In this document: in pieces, positions 1 through 6,314 of the stretch
Layout of the letters: every line of letters begins with the position of its first letter
How positions within the stretch are numbered: the stretch's first letter is position 1
Assembly (NCBI GenBank): GCA_026785875.1
Contig: JAJAZF010000231.1
Location: 1 to 11,252, forward strand
Reading direction: 5' to 3'
Length of the DNA stretch: 11,252 nt
From: Chamaesiphon sp.
GTDB lineage: Bacteria > Cyanobacteriota > Cyanobacteriia > Cyanobacteriales > Chamaesiphonaceae
Position numbers and translations under genes: made by a program
Notes under the pieces: model-generated
The model's input: the letters and a program-made list of their open reading frames with translations, nothing else
What the model was told of the DNA's origin: nothing
Databases searched by the model: none

Positions 1-1230
1 AGGGCGGGATTCGATCGCTTCAACTAGATATTCTGTCTGAGTCACAGCGGTGCTAAGATTAGTTGCTTCTGGCTCAAAGTCACCAATTTCGACAATCTCT
101 AGATCGAGATTTTCGATCCGATCTCCCGTAACGACTGTTTCTAGCGAGTGATTTTCGATGGTGGAATCATCATCGACGAGTGAGAGCCATTCCGATGCAC
201 TGGTAGAATCGGTGAGTGCTTCAGTGGTGGAATCATCATCGACGAGTGAGAGCCATTCCGATGCACTGGTAGAATCGGTGAGTGCTTCAGTGGTTGGGGC
301 ATCATCGACGAGTGAGAGCCATTCCGATGAAGATCCAGTAGTAATGTCTGTGAGTTGCTCTCCACTAGTTGAATCATTTGTAACTAAGGATAGCCAATCT
401 GATGAATTATTTGATTCGATCGATTGTGTAGATCTCGATTCTAGATCGCCTTGTGTCCAAGCAGCTAGTTCTGATGATACCTCACCCCCAACTGAACGAT
501 CGCCACCAACGATCGCGATTTGGGCTTGTTGAAAATTAGTTAAGACGAGCGGTGCTAGCTCCAAAACTCTGTCTGGATGGCGTTCCAGAGCAGCCAGAGT
601 AGTCTTGGCAATTGCCGCAATCCCAGGGAGGCTATAAGAACCACCCAATTCTAATAAGAATTCCGCCAGTGAATTGAGGCTGTCATGCACTCGCGGGGTA
701 TTTTGGCTGGCAATCGCCGCAGCTAGATCTTCGAGATCGTGAGGGATACTGTCGGTAAAAATCGACCCGATCACGTCAAATCCTAGCTCGGCGGCGGTAG
801 GTAGTGGGGTATCGCGTCCAAAGAAGTCGCCCAAATGAGCCTGAAGTCTGGCAAATAGTTCGGCTGTCCGTTCGAGGGTGGCTGCTTCGTCGTAGGGAAC
901 GCCCGCGAGTAAGGCACTCAAGGGGTCATACAAGCAATCGTAGCCCTCCATCAAGAGTAAACCCAGTTGGGGATCGATTTCTAGTTCGGGAGGATAGAGA
1001 GCCTGGAAGACATCTTCTAGGTGATGGGCGATGGTTTCGATCGTTTTGAACCCACAATTGGCGGCACCACCTTTGATAGTATGTGCTGCCCGCATCAGGG
1101 TATGGACGCGCTCGATCGTTTTGGTTTCTACCAGACTGAATAGGGTTTGCTCGATCGTTTGGAGCAATTCCGCCGCTTCGATCTCAAAATATCGATCGAG
1201 TGACTCTTGAAAATCTAGATCGTCGGTCAT
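1..1230 (-). CDS. cheA: CheA-type chemotaxis histidine kinase (PixL/PtxE/HmpE-like), N-terminal 410 residues
   Basis: The start codon is the ATG at 1230-1228 and the frame stays open to base 1, so the kinase core, CheW-like domain and any receiver lie outside the window. Residues 1-110 form an HPt domain: the phospho-accepting histidine is H50 in the motif AAHTIKGGAANCG, the usual HT(I/L)KG signature of CheA P1 domains. Residues about 145-245 are a second all-alpha segment resembling the HPt-like region of cyanobacterial CheA proteins but without a matching HTxKG site. Residues about 278-360 are an acidic Ser/Thr-rich linker with four WLSLV repeats. The kinase should autophosphorylate under control of the CheW and receptor genes upstream and pass phosphate to the CheY- and PatA-like receivers. 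No Shine-Dalgarno is visible: a heptamer repeat occupies that position. Identity as CheA is firm; assignment to one named pathway (Pix, Ptx or Hmp) is inference. Confidence 0.93.
   Translation of the reverse strand, partial: MTDDLDFQESLDRYFEIEAAELLQTIEQTLFSLVETKTIERVHTLMRAAHTIKGGAANCGFKTIETIAHHLEDVFQALYPPELEIDPQLGLLLMEGYDCLYDPLSALLAGVPYDEAATLERTAELFARLQAHLGDFFGRDTPLPTAAELGFDVIGSIFTDSIPHDLEDLAAAIASQNTPRVHDSLNSLAEFLLELGGSYSLPGIAAIAKTTLAALERHPDRVLELAPLVLTNFQQAQIAIVGGDRSVGGEVSSELAAWTQGDLESRSTQSIESNNSSDWLSLVTNDSTSGEQLTDITTGSSSEWLSLVDDAPTTEALTDSTSASEWLSLVDDDSTTEALTDSTSASEWLSLVDDDSTIENHSLETVVTGDRIENLDLEIVEIGDFEPEATNLSTAVTQTEYLVEAIESRP
161..329 (-). repeat. In-frame 66-bp tandem repeat in the cheA linker (22-residue WLSLV units)
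   Basis: Two essentially identical 66-bp units lie at 161-226 and 227-292. A third, slightly diverged and shortened unit lies at 293 to about 329, and a weaker relative sits near 380-396. Because 66 is a multiple of three, each unit adds 22 residues of the form SEWLSLVDDDSTTEALTDST. In the protein this gives four spaced WLSLV motifs in an acidic Ser/Thr-rich background, between the HPt region and the part of CheA beyond the window. The near-identity of two units at DNA level points to recent duplication. Confidence 0.9.
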
Positions 1231-1233
1231 AAG

Positions 1234-1314
1234 TGGTGGATGGTGGATGGTGGGTGGATGGTAGATGGTGGATGGTGGATGGTGGATGGTGGATGGTGAA
1301 TGGTAGGTGATGGG
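1234..1314. repeat. Degenerate heptamer tandem array (TGGTGGA)n directly upstream of cheA
   Basis: About eleven units of TGGTGGA (plus strand; TCCACCA in the cheA sense) run from 1234 to about 1314. The best units are at 1234-1240, 1241-1247, and four perfect consecutive copies at 1266-1293; variants such as TGGTAGA and TGGTGAA flank them, and a 4-base partial unit at 1255-1258 breaks the phase. The array ends three bases before the cheA ATG, so the untranslated region just ahead of the start is made of repeat. Short tandem heptamers (STRR) are a known feature of cyanobacterial intergenic DNA. Two-unit copies in the opposite orientation occur at about 1421-1432 and 1591-1604. Confidence 0.88.
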
Positions 1315-1455
1315 TTGTGATGGGCGGTGAGATCGGAGCACCTTAGGTACTCATCCTGATTTAAGTAAGGATGCTAGAGAGAACGCACAAGCGTCCAATT
1401 CTAATCACTTATTCACTATTTCCACCATCCACTCATTCACTATTTTCACCGCAGC

Positions 1456-1519
1456 GCAGGGGATTTAGAGCAAACACCTTGAGGTGGATTGTTTTTAGGC
1501 AGTTGCTCCAATCCCCTGC
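1456..1519. repeat. Imperfect palindrome, 64 bp
   Basis: The outer arms GCAGGGGATT (1456-1465) and AATCCCCTGC (1510-1519) are perfect complements. After a small internal loop, GAGCAA (1468-1473) pairs with TTGCTC (1503-1508). Inside is a minor hairpin, CACC (1475-1478) with GGTG (1483-1486). The element could fold in RNA from either strand. No T-run follows it on the minus strand, so it does not look like a simple intrinsic terminator. Confidence 0.7.
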
Positions 1520-1527
1520 TTAAAAAC

Positions 1528-1579
1528 TTCGCTGTCAACACTTCGACTACGCTCAGTGCAAGCTGTCAACTGTCAACTG
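1528..1579 (+). repeat. 52-bp dispersed repeat, copy 1 (with TGTCAAC heptamers)
   Basis: This 52-base stretch is identical to the reverse complement of 9607-9658. Its core contains CACTTCGACTACGCTCAGTG, and its end is a run of TGTCAAC heptamers. In this copy the heptamers continue beyond the shared part (TGTCAAC three times, then TGTTAAC, to about 1591), so the unit number differs from copy 2. It lies between the receptor and cheA, outside any convincing gene. Confidence 0.93.
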
Positions 1580-1607
1580 TCAACTGTTAACATCCACCAT
1601 CCACTTC

Positions 1608-4600
1608 CTAGTCAACTCTAAAGCGACTGACACTCGTCTCCAACACTTGCGAAGTGGTGAGTAACTGTTGGCAAGATTCGGAGATTTGATTCGCGCTCTC
1701 GGAGGTAAGATTGGCAATCATCGCTACATCTGTCATCACTTCTGTCAGTTTGCGAGATTGTTTATTTTGGGTACCCGCCGATTGACCGATCGCTTTGACT
1801 AGTTCGCTAATCTGACTGGTAGCAACTACAATCTCACTCAAGCTCTGTCTGGTTTCGTTCACCAGATTTGTCCCCTGTACCACTTGCGCGATGCCGATTT
1901 CCATTGCTTCGGTAACGTCATTGGTATCGATCCGAATTTCGTCTACTAGGCGTTCGATTTCGGTAGTTGCATTCGCTGACTGATAAGCCAGAGAGCGCAC
2001 TTCATCGGCTACTACGGCGAAGCCTTTACCATATTGTCCGGCGCGGGTGGCTTCAATTGAGGCGTTGAGCGCGAGCAGGTTGGTTTGCGTCGCAAAGTTT
2101 TCGATCAGGTTGACTACTTTGGAAATCTTTTGGAAGGTTTCACCCAGACGTTTGATTTTTTTGGCGGTGGTGGAGACAGTCGATCGAATTTCGAGAATCT
2201 CTTCAACGGTGTTTTCCATCAGTGCGTCGCCAGTTTGGACGGTGCGGTTGGCTGATTGGACTACTAGTTCGACTTTTTGGGCAAAGTCGGCGACTTCTTG
2301 GCTGGAGGCTGCCATTAGGTCTACCTGGATCAAGGCTCGATCGAGTTGTTCGAGTTCTTGTTGGGCTTGAGCGGAGAGATTGTTGACGAGGATGTTGTTT
2401 TCGCTGGAGGTGTTACTGACGCTGACAGCGGCTGTTTGGACTTGACGCACCAATTCTCGCAAGCTTTGAATCGTGGTATTGTAACCATCGGCGATCGTGC
2501 CGATCTCAGTTTCAGATAGGGGCGCACGGACGGTCAGATCGCCACGGAAGGAGGGGCTAATCGCTTTGAGGACTCGCAAAGCCTCTTGTTCCAATTCTTG
2601 GCGGTTAGTGCGTTCTCGATCGACAATCTGAGATAGTTCTTGTTCCTGGGTGCGGACTCGCTCTAGGTAGGCTGAGAGTTGGAGTGCGGTACCGATTTGG
2701 AGGGCGACTTGTTCGATCACAGAGCGTTCGGAGGTGTCCCAGGCGCGGGGAGCGTCATTTTGATAAACTCCCAACAATCCCCACAAGGTATCGCCGATGA
2801 AGATCGGTGCGAGGATATATGCCTTGGCTTGATATTTTTCCAGGGATTGCACGTAGCAATCGGGGAAGTCTTGGGTGTAGATATCGTCGATGGCTGTGGA
2901 TTTTTCACCTTTAGCATACTTACCACCCTTGTTATTTTTGAGATAAGTATCTTCCTCGGTGTTGTCTGTTTGCGCCCATTTGCGGAGGACGCAGCTAGCG
3001 TTATTGGTGCGATCTCCGCTGAGGATCTCATCTTTTGGCTGCTCGACGAGGAGCGATACCCAGCCACTCCCGACGGATTCGGCGACGACTTGACCGCTCC
3101 AGTCGGGGTTAAACTGATACACTACCGATCGATCGGTTTTGGACGCTTGGCGGATTTCTTGAACGACACTGCTAAATACATCATCGACAACTAGAGATTT
3201 GCGAATGCGATCTCCAATCCGGTTGATCGTTTGCTCCTGTTCGGCTTTTTTTTGCAATTGCTCGATATAGTCGATTTGCTCCATCGCAATCCCGACTTGC
3301 AATCCCATTTGGCGAAGTGCTTCGAGATCGTCTTCTTGCCATTTGCGGACACCGGAATTTTGGTAAGCCGCAATTAGTCCCCACAATTTGCGATTGGCTC
3401 CAAAGATCGGGGCGAGCATATAGGCTCTAGCTTCAAACTGTTCGAGCAGTTCGATGTGACAGGCTTGGTGTCCGACGGTGTAGATGTCATCCACAGCGAA
3501 GCATTCACCATCTTTATAACGACCGCCTTCAGTCCGTTGGAGGAAGGTATCCTGAACGATGTGGGTAGTTTCGATCAGATCGATCCAACCAGGTGCAGCC
3601 GACTCAGCGATAAATCTCCCACTCCAATCTGGCTCGAACCGATAAATCGCTACCCGATCGCTATTGAGTAGTTTACGCCCATCTTGAGTCGCAACTTGAA
3701 ATACCGTCCGATCGGTTTTGGCATTTCTGAGGCGTTCTTGGAGTTTTGATAGTCCCCGTTCCCGCTGAAGGCGGTTTTCCATCTGTTTAGTCTGGAACTG
3801 GGCTTGGCGACGACTAGCTGTCTGTTGGAGCGGGAAGCTCAAGCTTTTGGCACAGTCGAGCATGGCTTTGAGTTCGGACTCTTGCCAATTTCGGGCACCG
3901 GAGTTTTGATATACGCCCAACATGCCGATTAATTGGTTATTTTGGACGACAGGGACGATGATATAAGCCTTGACTTGCAATGGCTCGAAGGATTCGAGCA
4001 GACAGCGCGCGAAGCCTTTGGTTTGGATATCGTTGGCGACGTAGTAGGGTTTATAGTTTTCACTGGTAATCGAGTAGTCTAGATCGAGAGAGTTACCAGC
4101 TTTTGCCCAATTTGCCCCAACAGATTCGGCAATTACTTGACTACTCCAATCTGCATTGTAGGCGACGACCATCGCCCGATCGGCCTGAAGTGTCTGGCGG
4201 ATCTCCGCCAAGGTGCCTTGAACCAACTCTTGGACTTCCATCTCGATCGCGGCTAATAGATCGCGTCGTTGGGATAATTGTAGTAGGGGTTGATTGGGTT
4301 GGAGCGCGAGGGTGAGTTCGAGGGATAGTTGCGATAGGCAAGCAGTTTCAGCTTCTGTCCATTGGCGCGATTGACTGCATTGATGGACTACTAATAGTCC
4401 CCAGACACGACCTAAACTATAGGTATCGGTAGTTGCTGAATAACCATTAATTAAGATCGGAATGGCTATAGTCGCCTGAACTTGATATCGCTCGAGAATT
4501 TGTTTTTGATAGGGGCTAGTTTGACTATTAATTAAGGCGATCGCGCGTTGAGATCGATCGTCTGTCAGTTGCTCAAAGCCAAACCCAATCTGGGGAATCT

Positions 4601-5093
4601 CTTCGCCGATTGTCGGGGTGAATCCAGTTGTTACCGCTTCAGCGACAACTTTACCAGTAGTCGCGCCAGTCAGTTCATAAATTAAGACACGCTCGGCATT
4701 TATCAGTGTCTTGATATCGGCAACTGCATGATTAAATGCCGCCGTCGGTGTGCCAGCTTGTCTGATTCTAGCCGCAACTTGATAGACTTTTTCGGCATCG
4801 ATCCCCGCCGGAGCAGGTGGAGTAGCTGGACTAGGAACTGTCAGGTATCCAGCTAATTCACGCGCCTTCCGCAGATTTTGACGCAGGGGTTCTGGATTGG
4901 GACTATTAGAATTATCTAATCTAGCTTGAGTATCTTGGAGAATCGATAATAGCTGCTGTTTAGCGGTAGTATTTGTCATTGAATTTCGGTCTGGATTAAA
5001 CATCTGCTGCTCTGGTGATGGGATAACCGGATTGATTGGTTCTACCGCTTTGTCTGCTCGATCGTCTGCCGAACTAAATAGATTTTTTAACAT
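1608..5093 (-). CDS. Soluble methyl-accepting chemotaxis protein with four GAF domains (PixJ-like receptor)
   Basis: This is a 1161-residue receptor with no visible membrane segment. A low-complexity N-terminus (1-95) is followed by GAF1 (about 101-265), GAF2 (about 280-425), GAF3 (about 447-610) and GAF4 (about 622-810), a HAMP-like region (about 838-890) and an MCP signalling domain (about 890-1161). The signalling hairpin tip, around residues 1003-1036 (TNLLALNASIEATRAG then GKGFAVVADEVRSLA), is the classic CheA/CheW contact. GAF3 has a Cys-His pair at C545-H546 (QACHIELLEQF), the position of the bilin-linking cysteine in cyanobacteriochromes such as PixJ. GAF4 has C746-Tyr and GAF2 has C364 nearby; GAF1 has none. 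I do not see a DxCF motif in the usual place: C531-F532 (GECF) aligns elsewhere. The protein should control CheA via CheW. A photoreceptor role is inference; PixJ itself is membrane-anchored, so this is a PixJ-like relative rather than a proven orthologue. Confidence 0.93.
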   Translation of the reverse strand: MLKNLFSSADDRADKAVEPINPVIPSPEQQMFNPDRNSMTNTTAKQQLLSILQDTQARLDNSNSPNPEPLRQNLRKARELAGYLTVPSPATPPAPAGIDAEKVYQVAARIRQAGTPTAAFNHAVADIKTLINAERVLIYELTGATTGKVVAEAVTTGFTPTIGEEIPQIGFGFEQLTDDRSQRAIALINSQTSPYQKQILERYQVQATIAIPILINGYSATTDTYSLGRVWGLLVVHQCSQSRQWTEAETACLSQLSLELTLALQPNQPLLQLSQRRDLLAAIEMEVQELVQGTLAEIRQTLQADRAMVVAYNADWSSQVIAESVGANWAKAGNSLDLDYSITSENYKPYYVANDIQTKGFARCLLESFEPLQVKAYIIVPVVQNNQLIGMLGVYQNSGARNWQESELKAMLDCAKSLSFPLQQTASRRQAQFQTKQMENRLQRERGLSKLQERLRNAKTDRTVFQVATQDGRKLLNSDRVAIYRFEPDWSGRFIAESAAPGWIDLIETTHIVQDTFLQRTEGGRYKDGECFAVDDIYTVGHQACHIELLEQFEARAYMLAPIFGANRKLWGLIAAYQNSGVRKWQEDDLEALRQMGLQVGIAMEQIDYIEQLQKKAEQEQTINRIGDRIRKSLVVDDVFSSVVQEIRQASKTDRSVVYQFNPDWSGQVVAESVGSGWVSLLVEQPKDEILSGDRTNNASCVLRKWAQTDNTEEDTYLKNNKGGKYAKGEKSTAIDDIYTQDFPDCYVQSLEKYQAKAYILAPIFIGDTLWGLLGVYQNDAPRAWDTSERSVIEQVALQIGTALQLSAYLERVRTQEQELSQIVDRERTNRQELEQEALRVLKAISPSFRGDLTVRAPLSETEIGTIADGYNTTIQSLRELVRQVQTAAVSVSNTSSENNILVNNLSAQAQQELEQLDRALIQVDLMAASSQEVADFAQKVELVVQSANRTVQTGDALMENTVEEILEIRSTVSTTAKKIKRLGETFQKISKVVNLIENFATQTNLLALNASIEATRAGQYGKGFAVVADEVRSLAYQSANATTEIERLVDEIRIDTNDVTEAMEIGIAQVVQGTNLVNETRQSLSEIVVATSQISELVKAIGQSAGTQNKQSRKLTEVMTDVAMIANLTSESANQISESCQQLLTTSQVLETSVSRFRVD

Positions 5094-5204
5094 TTGTGAT
5101 GATTTTAGTTACTATTTATTTGTAAGTTGCCATTTATCGTTCGATCTCACCCTGGTTACTCGTCTTAGTAATCTTCAGCAAGCTTTAACTAACTATCGAA
5201 GTTC

Positions 5205-5729
5205 TCAACTGTTAAGTGATTTAATCACCTGGTGGAGATCCACTACTACCCGCGATTGTTGCTGCGCGTCGAGAAAATAACCTGATAAAAATAATCTAAC
5301 TCGATCTGTAAACATTGCTTCACCGATCGGTAAACATTGCCGATCGTCATGAGTTTCGATCGTACCTACCCGATCGATTAGTAATGCTACCGTTTCATTT
5401 TGTACCTGAAATAACATCCCCATTCCGGTGGAAACTTCAGGCATATGTGAATAACATATTCCACCAATCAGGTGGGCGAAATCCACAACCCAAGTAGCTT
5501 TACCTCCATAGTTAATAATGCCTAATAATGATTCATTCATCTGAGGAACTGGCAAAATATCTGATAATGAAATCTCGATCGTCGCTTGTAAATCTGCTAA
5601 AGGAATTAAAGCCTTTAAACTATTCCCGATCGTGAATCCTAAAAAGCGTTCGCTATTTTGATTGAGTTCGGCTTTATCGCTCGGTTGCTTAGTTTGAGCT
5701 GGCGACATCTGATTAATAACTTGATTCAT
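5205..5729 (-). CDS. cheW: CheW-like chemotaxis adaptor (PixI-like)
   Basis: The protein has 174 residues, normal for a CheW domain with a short polar N-terminal extension (1-27). The CheW fold starts near RFLGFTIGNSLKALIPLADLQ and includes the family features MNESLLGIINYGGKATWVVDFAHLIG (which aligns with CheW segments of the type VVGVINLRGRVVPVIDLR) and ALLIDRVGTIE. It should couple the GAF receptor to CheA at the signalling complex. It is 37 bases downstream of the cheY-like gene and 111 bases upstream of the receptor gene, all on one strand. The ATG at 5729-5727 lies inside the last unit of a heptamer array, and no Shine-Dalgarno is visible. A second in-frame ATG (Met8) is a possible alternative start. 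Confidence 0.92.
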   Translation of the reverse strand: MNQVINQMSPAQTKQPSDKAELNQNSERFLGFTIGNSLKALIPLADLQATIEISLSDILPVPQMNESLLGIINYGGKATWVVDFAHLIGGICYSHMPEVSTGMGMLFQVQNETVALLIDRVGTIETHDDRQCLPIGEAMFTDRVRLFLSGYFLDAQQQSRVVVDLHQVIKSLNS

Positions 5730-5760
5730 AATTTATAACTCATAACTTATAATTCATAAT
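5726..5760. repeat. Five-unit heptamer array overlapping the cheW start codon
   Basis: Five consecutive heptamers of the form TCATAAT/TTATAAC fill 5726-5760: TCATAAT, TTATAAC, TCATAAC, TTATAAT, TCATAAT. They alternate C and T at the second position. In the gene sense the last unit, ATTATGA, supplies the cheW ATG. The array occupies nearly the whole 37-base spacer between the cheY-like stop and the cheW start, leaving no room for a normal ribosome binding site. Confidence 0.88.
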
Positions 5761-5766
5761 CTTGAC

Positions 5767-6129
5767 TTAGCCAATTAATCGATTAACTGTGTGTAATAAA
5801 GTTGGCTCGTCTACTGTTTTGCTCAGGTAAGCATCAGCACCGCTCATATCGCCCCAAGTTCGATCGATCTCTTTATCTTTAGTTGAATAAATAACTACCG
5901 GAATATGTTGAGTCGCTGCTTCTGCTTTGAGCTTACGACATAGTTCAAACCCACTTTCTCCAGGGAGGATGACATCGAGAACGATTAAATTTGGTTTAAA
6001 AGTTTTTAGTCTAATTTCTGCTTCTTCACCACTTGTAACTACCAGGATCGTAAATCCTTTACTCTCTAAACACTTTTTCAGTTTGTCTGCTTCTAACTTA
6101 CTATCTTCAACAATTAAAATTTGACTCAT
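5767..6129 (-). CDS. CheY-like single-domain response regulator (PixH-like)
   Basis: This 120-residue protein is a stand-alone receiver domain with no output domain. The acidic pair is E8-D9 (ILIVEDS), the phospho-accepting aspartate is D52 (IVLDVILPGESG), the conserved Ser/Thr is around S82-T83 (VVIYST), and the conserved lysine is K104 (YLSKTVDE). It should accept phosphate from CheA and, by analogy with PixH or PilH, act on the pilus machinery or serve as a phosphate sink. It sits between the patA-like gene and cheW as in the Synechocystis pix operon. The start ATG at 6129-6127 is only 6 bases from the stop of a decayed receiver fragment upstream. The region before it (GGTAGGTAAGTAATT) gives at most a weak Shine-Dalgarno. 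Confidence 0.93.
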   Translation of the reverse strand: MSQILIVEDSKLEADKLKKCLESKGFTILVVTSGEEAEIRLKTFKPNLIVLDVILPGESGFELCRKLKAEAATQHIPVVIYSTKDKEIDRTWGDMSGADAYLSKTVDEPTLLHTVNRLIG

Positions 6130-6135
6130 AATTAC

Positions 6136-6313
6136 TTACCTACCTACAACAAGATATTTATCGATCGTACTTGAAATTAACTCTGACTCGACTGGTTTAC
6201 TATGAAAACTAGTCGTCTCTAATATTTTAGAGCGGATTATTTCGATCCCTACCAGTAAAAATAATTACTGGTATTAAGCTTGAAATTGTGATAATTTAAT
6301 CGCATAATTCATA
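6136..6313 (-). pseudogene. Decayed copy of a receiver-domain 3' end between the patA-like and cheY-like genes
   Basis: On the minus strand the bases just after the patA-like stop codon translate as YELCD-stop-IITISSLIPVIIFTGRDRN, matching YEVCEQIRKTPSLKHIPVVILTGKDG of the intact upstream receiver. In a different frame the stretch then reads SFHSKPVESELISSTIDKYLVVGR-stop, matching GFLGKPVDSESVLKMIDKHLVG. The DNA also aligns, for example ATACCAGTAATTATTTTTAC against ATACCAGTAGTTATTTTAAC. It is about 178 bases long, against 192 for the same part of the intact gene, and carries in-frame stops and a frameshift, so it cannot be functional. It is either a partial tandem duplication of the patA-like 3' end, which the junction one base after the stop favours, or the remains of a separate receiver gene. 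Confidence 0.82.
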
Positions 6314-6314
6314 G

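Larger units (their letters stand above)
1231..1607. other. 377-base repeat-rich gap between the receptor gene and cheA
   Basis: There is no credible gene here. Read left to right, the gap holds the TGGTGGA heptamer array, a near-perfect 16-bp direct repeat (1411-1426 and 1435-1450, one difference), a large imperfect palindrome (1456-1519), a 52-bp dispersed repeat (1528-1579) ending in TGTCAAC heptamers (to about 1591), and two reversed heptamers CATCCAC just behind the receptor stop codon. All of it would be transcribed if cheA is read from the operon promoter. No clear terminator with a T-run is seen on the minus strand. Confidence 0.75.

Noticed and set aside
161..329. Possible CRISPR-like array
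   Set aside because: The units are contiguous with no spacers, are a multiple of three, and are read in frame as part of CheA.
158..532. Plus-strand open frame of 124 codons with Ser/Glu-rich repeats
   Set aside because: It is the antisense of the cheA linker repeat. The minus-strand frame contains the HPt signature and continues as CheA, and the repeat keeps both strands open.
2679..3194. Plus-strand open frame of 171 codons
   Set aside because: It lies wholly inside the GAF3/GAF4 coding region on the opposite strand and shows no domain features of its own.
3498..3503. C531-F532 (GECF) in GAF3 as a DxCF second cysteine of a cyanobacteriochrome
   Set aside because: By alignment from the following DDIY motif, this cysteine falls close to the CH site and not at the DxCF position, and the preceding aspartate spacing is wrong.
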